NCBI GenBank assembly: GCA_964392775.1
Contig: CAYMRD010000012.1
Location: forward strand, 43,470 to 107,469
Source of the DNA: UKL13-3 sp964392775
Lineage (GTDB): Bacteria; Bacteroidota; Bacteroidia; UKL13-3
DNA: 64,000 nt
Direction of reading: 5' to 3'
This document shows positions 16,111-24,851 of the stretch, piece after piece. The notes beneath the pieces were generated by a model that ran no database searches, was not told the origin of the DNA, and saw only the letters and a program-made list of their open reading frames with translations. The translations under genes and the position numbers were made by a program. Each line of letters starts with the position of its first letter. The first letter of the stretch is position 1.

Positions 16111-18354
16111 TTAGTAAGCTATTTCAGAAATAAAATGGATACGCATCAAATGAAGATCATCTTTGGAAAACTCGCTTCCGTATTCTGCCAGAGCTTCTTC
16201 CAGCGAATCTTTCTGACTCTTCTTGAAAAAGTCCATTACCTCTTCCTGAATGTCTTCATCGGCAATATCATTAATGTATACTTTCAGGTTGAGCTTGGTT
16301 CCCGACAAAACAATATTCTGAATTTCATCCAGCAATTCAGGCATGGTCATACCAATGCTGCGGGCAATGTCTTCCAGACTTTGTTTCTTATCTATATTGG
16401 TGATGATGGCAATTTTTTTGGCTGATTTGTTGACCACCGATTTCACCACAACATCCTCCGAACGCTCAATATTATTATCCTCAACATACTTGGCAATCAT
16501 TTCAATAAACGGCTTTCCGTATTTAACAGCCTTCCCTTTATTGACACCGGTTACCTTGCTCAGCTCATCCATGGTAATCGGGAACTTAAAGGCCATTTCC
16601 TCCAATGAAGGTTCCTGAAAAATAACATAAGGAGGAAGGTTAAGTTGTTTACCCACTTTACGCGTAAGGTCTTTGAGCATGCCTAACAAAACCTCATCAA
16701 ACACATTCTCGGTTTCTACATTGGCATCATCATCCGACTCCAGTACTTTATCAAACTGCTGGTCGATGGCAATCTCAAACTTGGTTGGTTTTTTAATAAA
16801 GGCTTCACCCTTGGCGCTAATGCTCAGCAAACCGTAGTTCTCTATATTTTTTGTGATAAATCCTTGTAACAAAAGCACCCGGATAAGCGATTTCCAGTAA
16901 TTTTCATCATGGTCTTTTCCTTTCCCAAATGATGATAGCTTCTGATGATCATTCAGGGTTACTTCATGTGTTTTATTACCGGTAAGCACATCCACAATAT
17001 GCTTGAGTACATGTTTCTCATTGATTTCCTGAATGAGTTGAAGTGCCAATACCGCTTCTGCTTTCGCATCTTCTTTTTTCTTCGGATGACGACAGTTGTC
17101 GCACATTTTTCCGCAGCCTTTATCATCGTATTCTTCACCAAAATAGTGAAGCAAGAATTTCCTGCGGCAGGCAGCCGTTTCGGCAAATGCCTGTGTTTCG
17201 AAGATTAACAGTTCACCAATTTCACGCTCGGCAACCGGCTTGTCTTTCATAAACTTCTCAAGCTTATCAATATCAGCCGGATTGTAATAAAGCACACATT
17301 CTCCTTCTATTCCATCACGGCCGGCACGACCGGTTTCCTGATAATATCCTTCAATGCTTTTAGGCACATCATAGTGAATCACAAAACGAACATCCGGCTT
17401 GTCAATTCCCATTCCGAAGGCAATGGTTGCGACAATCACATCGGTATCTTCCATCAAAAAAGCATCCTGATGGGCCGCACGTGTTTTGGCATCCAATCCG
17501 GCATGGTAAGGCAAAGCTTTTACGCCATTTGCTTTAAGCACCTCTGCTATCTCTTCAACCTTTTTGCGGCTCAAACAATAAATAACTCCTGACTTTCCTT
17601 TTTTGCTTTTGACATACGAAACGAGGTCTTTCATCACCTCCGTTTTTTTGCCCTTAGGTCTTACCTCGTAGTACAGGTTTGTACGGTTAAACGATGATTT
17701 GTAAACCAACGCGTCACTCATCTGCAGATTCTTCTGAATATCCTGCTGAACCTTGGGTGTTGCAGTAGCAGTCAGGGCCATCATCGGCACATCCTTAATT
17801 TCCTTGATCATCTGTTTGATTCTGCGGTATTCAGGTCGGAAATCATGTCCCCACTCCGAAATACAATGCGCTTCATCAACAGCAACAAACGATATATTAA
17901 TGCTTTTCAGGAAGTCGATGGTTTCATCCTTTTTCAATGTTTCAGGGGCGATGTACAACATCTTGGTTTGCCCTGCGGTAACATCCTGCTTTACCTTGGT
18001 AATTTCAGTTTTGGTAAGCGATGAATTTAAAAAGTGAGCAACAGTATCATGGCTGAATGAACGAATCTGATCCACCTGATTTTTCATCAATGCAATCAAC
18101 GGAGAAATAATAATGGCTGTCCCCTCCATCATTAATGCGGGCAATTGATAACAAAGTGATTTACCTCCACCGGTTGGCATAATCACAAAGGTATCGTCAC
18201 CTGCAAGTACACTATTGATAATTGCTTCCTGATCGCCTTTGAATGTATCAAATCCGAAAAACTCCTGAAGACTTTCAAGTGCATTACCTTCTGCCTTTGA
18301 AGAGGAAGCTTTTTTAGTGGTTTTCTTTACAGTTTTTGCTGCTTTCATGCTCAA
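16111..18354 (-). CDS. recQ: ATP-dependent DNA helicase RecQ
   Basis: This is a 3'-5' DNA helicase for recombination and fork repair. A Lys/Ser-rich N-terminal tail of about 25 residues is followed by the Walker A motif MPTGGGKS (residues 59-66), the DEAH box in VAVDEAHC and the RecQ-family motif VI region ETGRAGRDG. The RQC zinc site has C...CGKMCDNC. An HRDC domain follows around residues 560-630, then a C-terminal helical extension (HTH_40-like) of about 100 residues, common in Bacteroidota RecQ. At 747 aa it is of normal length for this subgroup. Confidence 0.96.
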   Translation of the reverse strand: MSMKAAKTVKKTTKKASSSKAEGNALESLQEFFGFDTFKGDQEAIINSVLAGDDTFVIMPTGGGKSLCYQLPALMMEGTAIIISPLIALMKNQVDQIRSFSHDTVAHFLNSSLTKTEITKVKQDVTAGQTKMLYIAPETLKKDETIDFLKSINISFVAVDEAHCISEWGHDFRPEYRRIKQMIKEIKDVPMMALTATATPKVQQDIQKNLQMSDALVYKSSFNRTNLYYEVRPKGKKTEVMKDLVSYVKSKKGKSGVIYCLSRKKVEEIAEVLKANGVKALPYHAGLDAKTRAAHQDAFLMEDTDVIVATIAFGMGIDKPDVRFVIHYDVPKSIEGYYQETGRAGRDGIEGECVLYYNPADIDKLEKFMKDKPVAEREIGELLIFETQAFAETAACRRKFLLHYFGEEYDDKGCGKMCDNCRHPKKKEDAKAEAVLALQLIQEINEKHVLKHIVDVLTGNKTHEVTLNDHQKLSSFGKGKDHDENYWKSLIRVLLLQGFITKNIENYGLLSISAKGEAFIKKPTKFEIAIDQQFDKVLESDDDANVETENVFDEVLLGMLKDLTRKVGKQLNLPPYVIFQEPSLEEMAFKFPITMDELSKVTGVNKGKAVKYGKPFIEMIAKYVEDNNIERSEDVVVKSVVNKSAKKIAIITNIDKKQSLEDIARSIGMTMPELLDEIQNIVLSGTKLNLKVYINDIADEDIQEEVMDFFKKSQKDSLEEALAEYGSEFSKDDLHLMRIHFISEIAY

Positions 18355-18540
18355 ATAAACTTTACCGATGCGCCCTTAAAAAAGACGCATCCTTTTGATT
18401 TTTAACTAAAAGGGGCACGAAGTTAATCTCTTCCTTTGTTTTTTTTAAAATATGGAATTTAAAATCTTTCTTTGTGACATAAATCATGCATGATACTTGG
18501 CAGGGTTGATTAACGTTTGCAATTGTGAAGATAACAGTTA

Positions 18541-19635
18541 ATGGAAAAAAATAAAAATCATTATGCCATCATTATGGCAGGTGGAATTGGTACCCGATTT
18601 TGGCCTTCAAGCCGCAGCAATTACCCCAAACAGTTTTTAGATATACTAGGCACCGGCAGCAGCTTGTTGCAACTTACATACAAGCGTTTTTTAAAACACT
18701 TCGAAAAGGATAATATCTTCATTGTCACCAACATGGGGTATACCAAGCTGGTATTGGAGCAAATTCCGGATATCAATCCTGAATGTGTTTTGGGCGAACC
18801 TACCGCAAAAAACACAGCCGCCTGTATTGCTTTTGCCAGCTCTAAGATCCATAAAATAAATCCGGATGCAATCTGTGTTGTGGCTCCTTCCGATCACCTG
18901 ATTCTGGATGAAGACACCTTTATGCGGTATCTCTTTAATGCCATGGAATATGCCAAACAGCATGATTCTTTGATTACCCTTGGCATTCGCCCCAACCGCC
19001 CGGATACCGGTTATGGATATATTCAATATATTGACGAAGGACAACAGAACAATATATACAAGGTAAAAACATTTACCGAAAAACCGACTCTCGAAATTGC
19101 CCAAACATTCCTTGAGTCGGGCGATTTTCTTTGGAATGCCGGCATCTTTGTATGGAGCGGCTGGAGCATCCGCAATGCGTTTATGGAACATCTGCCGGAG
19201 CAATATGCTTTGTTTCATGAAGCCAGCCAGTTTTATGGCGCGCCTGATGAGCAGGCCCAGATTCAACGTCTTTACGAACAATGCCGCAGTATTTCCATTG
19301 ATTACGGTATCATGGAAAAAGCATCTAATGTATATGTGATTCCTTCTGATTTTGGCTGGAGTGATTTGGGAACATGGACTTCTTTGTATGAAATATCAGA
19401 GAAGGATGCGAAAGGAAATGTAATCAAAGGCAAGAATATATTTGCCTACGATTCCGAAAACTCTATGATTAGCGCGGGTACCAATAATGGCCGGCTGGTA
19501 GTTGTAAAAAGCATCAATAACCTGATTGTAGTAGACACCCCTGATGTACTGATGATATGCGATAAGAGCCAGGAGCAGGAAGTCAAACAAATCGTAACCG
19601 ACATCAAACTTAAGTTTGACGAAAAGTATACATAA
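18541..19635 (+). CDS. manC: Mannose-1-phosphate guanylyltransferase
   Basis: The enzyme makes GDP-mannose from mannose 1-phosphate and GTP, for fucose, rhamnose or mannan in surface polysaccharides. The 364-aa protein has the nucleotidyltransferase signature AGGIGTRFWPSSR near residue 14, followed by PKQFL, and the sugar-binding motif TFTEKP. The left-handed beta-helix end is short, and there is no fused phosphomannose isomerase domain. It is a single gene, divergent from recQ, with a 186-bp AT-rich gap between them. Confidence 0.95.
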   Translation: MEKNKNHYAIIMAGGIGTRFWPSSRSNYPKQFLDILGTGSSLLQLTYKRFLKHFEKDNIFIVTNMGYTKLVLEQIPDINPECVLGEPTAKNTAACIAFASSKIHKINPDAICVVAPSDHLILDEDTFMRYLFNAMEYAKQHDSLITLGIRPNRPDTGYGYIQYIDEGQQNNIYKVKTFTEKPTLEIAQTFLESGDFLWNAGIFVWSGWSIRNAFMEHLPEQYALFHEASQFYGAPDEQAQIQRLYEQCRSISIDYGIMEKASNVYVIPSDFGWSDLGTWTSLYEISEKDAKGNVIKGKNIFAYDSENSMISAGTNNGRLVVVKSINNLIVVDTPDVLMICDKSQEQEVKQIVTDIKLKFDEKYT

Positions 19636-19654
19636 GCAATAGTAAGCAATAAGT

Positions 19655-19800
19655 CGCGAGGCTTTGCTCGCGATGGCGAGTTTACCTCGCCAAAAGCAGG
19701 CAGCGGGCAATGAGGAAAGATCATAGTTTATGGATCATAGCACTGTAGTCCGTAAAGACGCGTAGTAAAGACGCAAAACTTTGCGTCTCCGGGATTACTC
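19655..19800. repeat. Cluster of small palindromes after manC
   Basis: The 221-bp gap before the S66 peptidase gene contains several hairpins: a GTCGCGAGG/CTCGCGAT-type stem near 19660, GGCGAG/CTCGCC near 19674-19690, and AGACGCAAA (19769-19777) with TTTGCGTCT (19780-19788). The last belongs to the GTAAAGACG...CGTCT type also present at 24810-24851. No gene is seen here. Confidence 0.5.
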
Positions 19801-19856
19801 CAGTAGCAGATATATCTATGTAACACAAATTTTCAATAAACAACTCGTAATAAACG

Positions 19857-20759
19857 ATGCATCCACCGTACCTGAAAAAAGGCCATACCATTGCCATTAC
19901 AGCTACCGCCCGCAAGGTTAGTCCGCAGGAAATTGAGCCCGCAGTTCAACTGTTTTCATCATGGGGACTGAACGTAAAACTGGCCGATGGTTTGTTTGAA
20001 GAGCAACACCAGTTTGCAGGACCTGACAATACCCGTACTCAGGCGTTGCAACAATTGCTGGATGACCCATCAGTTCATGCCATTATTTGCGCACGTGGCG
20101 GATATGGAACCGTGAGGATCGTTGATCAACTCGACTTTACAACATTCACTCAATCGCCAAAGTGGTTGATCGGATTCAGTGATATCACTGTTTTGCACAA
20201 TCATATTTACCGCCATTGCGGTATTCAAACCATACACGCGGCTATGGCTTTCAGTATGCAGCCATCACGCGCACATGCCGAAAGCATTGAAACACTCAAA
20301 CAGGTATTGTTCGGGCAGCATCCTGCTTACATAGCACCTGTTCACGTACACAACCGCAAAGGTTCGGCAACCGGAAAACTGGTGGGCGGAAACCTGTCCG
20401 TTTTGTATTCCATCATCGGTTCCAATTCCGATATTCAAACCGATGGCTGTTTGTTGTTTTTGGAAGACCTCGATGAATATCTATACCATATCGACCGGAT
20501 GATGATGAACCTGAAACGTACCGGAAAGCTGGATAAGCTGGCAGGTTTGGTGATTGGTGATATGAGCGATATGAAAGACAATACCATTCCGTTTGGAAAA
20601 ACTGCCGAAGAAATTATTGCCGAACATGTTTCGATGTATTCATATCCTGTTTCAATGGGATTCCCTGCCGGACATGAAGCCCGTAACCTGGCTCTGGTGA
20701 TGGGGCAAACTTACCAATTGACGGTAAACGATGAAGGTACAACCCTTCGTACCGTTTAA
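19857..20759 (+). CDS. Peptidase S66 family, LD-carboxypeptidase
   Basis: This is a serine carboxypeptidase of the LdcA type, which removes the terminal D-Ala from muropeptide tetrapeptides in wall recycling. The 300-aa protein has the glycine-rich ARGGYG motif and the nucleophile serine in IGFSDIT. The glutamate is in LEDLDEY and the catalytic histidine in FPAGHE near the C-terminus, giving the complete Ser-Glu-His triad in family order. No signal peptide is seen, so it is cytoplasmic. It converges on the exonuclease gene with a 4-bp overlap of the 3' ends. Confidence 0.93.
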   Translation: MHPPYLKKGHTIAITATARKVSPQEIEPAVQLFSSWGLNVKLADGLFEEQHQFAGPDNTRTQALQQLLDDPSVHAIICARGGYGTVRIVDQLDFTTFTQSPKWLIGFSDITVLHNHIYRHCGIQTIHAAMAFSMQPSRAHAESIETLKQVLFGQHPAYIAPVHVHNRKGSATGKLVGGNLSVLYSIIGSNSDIQTDGCLLFLEDLDEYLYHIDRMMMNLKRTGKLDKLAGLVIGDMSDMKDNTIPFGKTAEEIIAEHVSMYSYPVSMGFPAGHEARNLALVMGQTYQLTVNDEGTTLRTV

Positions 20760-22123
20760 GTCAGACTTACCACACTTCCTTTTCCTCGCATCACTTCCGA
20801 CTCAATTACTTCGCGAACATAAAAACTGTCTTTATGTGGTGTGATGAATTGTTTGAGTTGATCGACATCAGTGATATTGGTATCAACAGGAATATATCCC
20901 ATTCCGTAAAACCGTCCTTTCTCTATCAATACACAACTGTATTCATCGGCATACAAACCTTTGTCGACAACAGCATACGACTCACCGTTCACAAGTGAAT
21001 CAACCGCACGCTCTACCCTTTGGTTGTAATCATCGGCTGATTCGATGCGCTCGCAGACTCCTTTGCAACAACTGCTATCCAATGCCGAACCCGATTGCTC
21101 GGCATGGTGTATTAAACACAAACGCGGACACAGTTGATATTCTTCAACCAAATGCTGAAGCGTATGAATAGCCTCCACCTGTGTACGGAACGTATACAGG
21201 GGTTTGAGGTGTTTGCGGACCCGCTCAACCGCTAAACGTACAAAATCATTTTGATCCTGATACTGGTATAAGGCAAAGTGAAATTCAATTTTTTTGAGGG
21301 CACGGTTAAACTCCGGCCAGTGCCTGCGAATTTCCGTGGCTTCCATAATCAGCGACATCAGTTCGGTTGCACACTCCTGATGCGAAACCCCATGTACACA
21401 GCGCAAAAAATCCTGCTTTTGTTTGCCGGTTCCATTGCCGCTAAAGTGTGAGCCCACACGTTGTCTGATGTTTTTTGCTTTACCTACATACACCACCTTG
21501 CCCTGTGAGTCGTGAAAATAATATACACCACTTCGTTGTGGCAACGCCTCAAACTGCTCTTTGGGAAGATTTGGGGGAAGATTGTATTCTTTGGAACCCT
21601 TCTTTAAAAATGCTTGAAGAATGGAACTTTCATCCTGCTTGAGAATGGCTGCAAACAATTTAACCGTGGCAAACGCATCTCCGGCCGCACGGTGACGGTT
21701 AGCAATGGGAATACCTAATGCCGCGCAAATATTACCCAGACTATACGATTTGTATCCCGGAAATACTTTCCGGCTCAACCTTACCGTACACAGCTTTGGG
21801 GTATCAAGATGAAAACCATGCGTACCCAGTTGATGATGCAAAAAAGAATAATCGAAGTTGACATTGTGTGCCACAAAAATATTGTCCTTCAGTAAATCGA
21901 ACACCTCGCTTGCAATCTCCTTGAAGAAAGGTGCGGCACTTACCATCTCGTTGGTGATGCCCGTATACTGTTCTAAAAAAGGAGGAATGGGCACTCCGGG
22001 ATTCACCAGTGACGAGAACTCATGAACCACACGGGCTCCATCAAATACATAAATGGCAACTTCCGTAATCCCGTTTGAGTCGGCATAACCACCCGTGGTT
22101 TCGATATCAACGATGGCGTACAT
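20756..22123 (-). CDS. DEDDh exonuclease fused to GIY-YIG nuclease domain
   Basis: The first 165 residues are a DnaQ/PolC-epsilon-like 3'-5' exonuclease: DIETTG (motif I), AHNVNFDYSFL (motif II) and RHRAAGDA (motif III, DEDDh type). A GIY-YIG domain follows (SGVYYFHDSQGKVVYVGKAK, then RVGSHF), like the N-terminal half of UvrC, and the C-terminal third is UvrC/Cho-like. It is 455 aa long. Proteins of this build are widespread in Bacteroidota and thought to act in DNA repair. Its start overlaps the stop of the upstream gene by one base (TGATG). Confidence 0.9.
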   Translation of the reverse strand: MYAIVDIETTGGYADSNGITEVAIYVFDGARVVHEFSSLVNPGVPIPPFLEQYTGITNEMVSAAPFFKEIASEVFDLLKDNIFVAHNVNFDYSFLHHQLGTHGFHLDTPKLCTVRLSRKVFPGYKSYSLGNICAALGIPIANRHRAAGDAFATVKLFAAILKQDESSILQAFLKKGSKEYNLPPNLPKEQFEALPQRSGVYYFHDSQGKVVYVGKAKNIRQRVGSHFSGNGTGKQKQDFLRCVHGVSHQECATELMSLIMEATEIRRHWPEFNRALKKIEFHFALYQYQDQNDFVRLAVERVRKHLKPLYTFRTQVEAIHTLQHLVEEYQLCPRLCLIHHAEQSGSALDSSCCKGVCERIESADDYNQRVERAVDSLVNGESYAVVDKGLYADEYSCVLIEKGRFYGMGYIPVDTNITDVDQLKQFITPHKDSFYVREVIESEVMRGKGSVVSLT

Positions 22124-22638
22124 CAGCTTTGTTTCATCTCCTGATTAAGCTCTTTGTAATGAATTTCACCTTTGGTTCGTTTGAGATGCTCTAAAATAAC
22201 CATCCCGTTACGAATCCTTAAATCCGATGCTTTAGGCTTAGCGATGATATATAATAAGGTACGTTGTTTACCGGGTGTTAACGCATGAAAACGTTCACTT
22301 CCTTCAATATCCTGTTTCAGCAATTCTGCAAACTCTTCGGGAACAGGCAAGCCGTATTCACTTTCATCTTTTACCAACATTACATGAACCTCAGAGCCTT
22401 CCTGCAATTTCAGTGTATCACGCGTCTTTTTATTGACGTTGATGAAATAATCTCCACCCTTTAAAGGCATTAAAGCCGCCTGAAAAGTTATTGTTTGGTT
22501 GAGGGTACACACCACACGTCTGTCCTTACCCGAAATAAACGGATTAGCCCGGGCAGCCGAAACCGGCAGGTAAAAATACCACAGGTTGCCATCAAACTTT
22601 TCGAGTGTGGAGGTAAAGCCTTTATCGAGTTTTGCCAT
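22123..22638 (-). CDS. DUF1905/YdeI-OmpD-associated family protein
   Basis: This 171-aa soluble protein has an N-terminal DUF1905 beta-barrel (FTSTLEKFDGNLWYFYLPV and the RVVCTLNQ region). A C-terminal YdeI/OmpD-associated helical region (ALTPGKQRTLLYII...ASDLRIRNGMVILEHLK) follows. This pairing is common in Bacteroidota; the molecular role is not established, though relatives are annotated as bacteriocin-protection proteins. It is translationally coupled to the downstream exonuclease through a TGATG overlap. Confidence 0.85.
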   Translation of the reverse strand: MAKLDKGFTSTLEKFDGNLWYFYLPVSAARANPFISGKDRRVVCTLNQTITFQAALMPLKGGDYFINVNKKTRDTLKLQEGSEVHVMLVKDESEYGLPVPEEFAELLKQDIEGSERFHALTPGKQRTLLYIIAKPKASDLRIRNGMVILEHLKRTKGEIHYKELNQEMKQS

Positions 22639-22654
22639 ACCGCAACTTACAAAA

Positions 22655-23689
22655 TTAGAGTGGCTTTTTCAGCTGACTGAAGTACTTGCGTTTGCCTAAA
22701 AAATGCTCGGCAACCACACTGCCATTGTATACTCCATTAAAGCTTTCATTCTTAAAAACAGGAGCTACTTTTTCGCGGAGTTTCCACCATTTGCCAAACT
22801 TAAAAAAGTAATCGGCATGGGCGCGGTGAACCGCTAAGCTGTATTTGGGAAATCCGTTGAGCAGGAAAAAACCTGAGCTTAATAAATCGAGAGTTGCCCT
22901 CACCGGAATCAGCCACAGCAAGGTTGGCCACGGTAAGTTTTTGGTGAGCATAATCAGATTATTGCGGAAATTCAGATAGGTTTTTTGCGGACTCATTTTA
23001 TTGAGTGTTCCGCCTCCAACATGGTATACATGAGAGCTTGGAATCACCTTTAGTTTATAGCCAAGCAACTGTACCCTCCAACACAAATCCACCTCTTCCA
23101 TGTGGGCAAAAAAGTTTTCATCAAACCCACCTGCCGCATGAAACACCTCACTCCTGATAAACAAACAAGCTCCTGTGGCCCAAAAAATATCAGCCTCTGT
23201 ATCGTATTGTCCTTTGTCTTCTTCGAGTTCTTCAAACAAACGTCCACGGCAAAATACATAACCCAAACGGTCCATATACCCACCACAGGCTCCTGCATAT
23301 TCAAAACTTTTGCGGTTAGCATAATCTATCATCTTAGGCTGGCATGCTCCCAGTTTAGGCTCACGTTCCATCACTTCAATCACAGGTTCTATCCAGGTTG
23401 GAGGTACCTCAATATCATTATTGAGCAGTACATAATAATCCGCTTTTACATGTTGCAATGCATGGTTATACCCTCCGGCATACCCGTAGTTATCATCATT
23501 CTGCACAATAGTTACCTGCGGAAAATGCTCACGCACCCATGCAACCGAATCGTCTGATGAATGGTTATCGGCCACCACCACTTCCAGATTTGGATATGTG
23601 GAAGCGCATACGAATGGTAAAAACCGCTCAAGCAAATTTTTACGGTTCCAGTGAATAATGACTACGGCAACCCGGGGATAATGTGACAT
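22655..23689 (-). CDS. Family 2 glycosyltransferase
   Basis: This is a GT-A fold transferase using a nucleotide-sugar donor. The 344-aa protein begins with VAVVIIHWNRKNLLERFL and ADNHSSDDSVAWV, typical of rhamnosyl-type GT2 enzymes. The metal-binding acidic motif is LNNDIEVP, and the acceptor-side motif region is HMEEVDLCWR. A C-terminal membrane-associated hydrophobic segment (LPWPTLLWLIPVRA) suggests attachment to the inner membrane. It probably builds a cell-surface glycan; the sugar is unknown. It is 16 bp upstream of the DUF1905 gene, so probably in the same operon. Confidence 0.92.
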   Translation of the reverse strand: MSHYPRVAVVIIHWNRKNLLERFLPFVCASTYPNLEVVVADNHSSDDSVAWVREHFPQVTIVQNDDNYGYAGGYNHALQHVKADYYVLLNNDIEVPPTWIEPVIEVMEREPKLGACQPKMIDYANRKSFEYAGACGGYMDRLGYVFCRGRLFEELEEDKGQYDTEADIFWATGACLFIRSEVFHAAGGFDENFFAHMEEVDLCWRVQLLGYKLKVIPSSHVYHVGGGTLNKMSPQKTYLNFRNNLIMLTKNLPWPTLLWLIPVRATLDLLSSGFFLLNGFPKYSLAVHRAHADYFFKFGKWWKLREKVAPVFKNESFNGVYNGSVVAEHFLGKRKYFSQLKKPL

Positions 23690-23706
23690 GGTTCAGGAGT
23701 TGCGAG

Positions 23707-24066
23707 TTAGCTTTTATATGGAACAAAAACAAAACTGGCAATGCTGGCCGTAAGCAACATCACGCACATAAATTTTTCAGGGTCTTTATAGGTGCGGATA
23801 AACTCCGCCTTTTTGTTTTCGAGTACCAGATTACGCTCCTCCATTTCTTCCAGTGTAGTAGCATATATACTGAAGGTGGCCGAATGATCTTCTTTGTCCA
23901 AAATCAATTCGCCCATTTTGACAGGTTGATTGGCGGCAATAAAAACAGGGTATTGGGTAAACCCTTCGGCAATCATATCTGATGAAACTTCCTTGATCAT
24001 TTCATCATAAATTTTCAAATCAACCTTTAAGGTTTCAATCAGTTTATTGAATTCTTCTTCTGTCAT
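23707..24066 (-). CDS. Small conserved-type protein of unknown function
   Basis: I do not recognise this 119-aa protein. It is highly charged, mostly helical in its first third, with a central VKMGELILDKEDHSATFSIY segment of beta character. It ends with a hydrophobic stretch (CVMLLTASIASFVFVPY) that could be a membrane anchor or core strand. It is located 17 bp upstream of the glycosyltransferase gene on the same strand, so probably co-transcribed with it. Confidence 0.7.
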   Translation of the reverse strand: MTEEEFNKLIETLKVDLKIYDEMIKEVSSDMIAEGFTQYPVFIAANQPVKMGELILDKEDHSATFSIYATTLEEMEERNLVLENKKAEFIRTYKDPEKFMCVMLLTASIASFVFVPYKS

Positions 24067-24182
24067 TGATTGGTGTTAATTATGTTGAACGAAGTTGATT
24101 TATTAATTGTGTGTGTGTTTGTTTGAATATTAAATGCCCATCATACGTTAACGGTTGGCGGTAGTTTTCTCTCGTCATACGA

Positions 24183-24764
24183 TCAAACTTTTATGTGTCC
24201 CCAGTTTTCTCCCGACTTAATGCGATAAAGCTGCATTTCGCTTATGCCAAACTGCTTTGCTATCATTTTCATTCGTGTTTTGCGGTTGGGGTTGGCAAGT
24301 AGCTTTTTAATAAGCATTACTTTCGTTGTTGTGAGTTTGTGTCCGTTACGGTTTTTGTTGTGTTCTACAAGTTTTCTTCGGGCCTCCTGAACATGAGGAC
24401 TTTTCTGCTGATGTTCCAGCATTTCTTCCCGTGTAGCCCATTTGAGATTGCCTGCAAAATCGTTCATTTTGTTATAGTCCAAATGCAAAACGTAAATCTG
24501 GTCGTCTGAGGTCTTTGGAAGAAAATAGTCCGCAACAAGTTTGTAATAGAAAAAATGCCGGTGTTTTAGTTTGTTGTCAGCATCACGAATTTTGTAGCGA
24601 AAAATCCTGTAACCTTTGATTGTTGTCCCTTTCACAAATCGCCCGTCTGCCGGTTTGTCTGTGTAGCTTACAAGTCGTCCGTAATTGGATATAGCATAAT
24701 GAAGCTGAAGTTTACCGTCAAATGAAATTTCTTTAAAAACCTCTGTCGCAAAAAAACGTAGCAT
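24183..24764 (-). CDS. HNH endonuclease-like protein with C-terminal HTH
   Basis: The 193-aa protein has a NUMOD4-like N-terminal part (YAISNYGRLVSY). A degenerate HNH core follows (VLHLDYNKMNDFAGNLKWAT), where the usual NHIDGNKxNN pattern reads LHLDYNKMND, keeping the central histidine. The C-terminal region (KKLLANPNRKTRMKMIAKQF, then GISEMQLYRIKSG) looks like a resolvase-type helix-turn-helix. This is the build of free-standing homing-type or phage HNH nucleases, which cut double-stranded DNA. No phage genes are adjacent. Whether it is active is uncertain. Confidence 0.75.
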   Translation of the reverse strand: MLRFFATEVFKEISFDGKLQLHYAISNYGRLVSYTDKPADGRFVKGTTIKGYRIFRYKIRDADNKLKHRHFFYYKLVADYFLPKTSDDQIYVLHLDYNKMNDFAGNLKWATREEMLEHQQKSPHVQEARRKLVEHNKNRNGHKLTTTKVMLIKKLLANPNRKTRMKMIAKQFGISEMQLYRIKSGENWGHIKV

Positions 24765-24809
24765 AATATTGTCAATAATTTTTCAGGTGTTGTCGTTGTC
24801 AATTGTAAT

Positions 24810-24851
24810 GCAGGGGGTAAAGACGTTTAATTAAACGTCTCTACCCCCTGC
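24810..24851. repeat. 42-bp near-perfect palindrome overlapping the rlmD stop codon
   Basis: GCAGGGGGTA (24810-24819) pairs with TACCCCCTGC (24842-24851), and AGACGTTTAA (24821-24830) pairs with TTAAACGTCT (24831-24840), with a single mismatched pair between the two blocks. It contains the rlmD stop codon and its last codons. It could act as terminator for rlmD, but no T-run follows. The inner GTAAAGACG/CGTCT part also occurs near 19764-19788. Confidence 0.8.
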
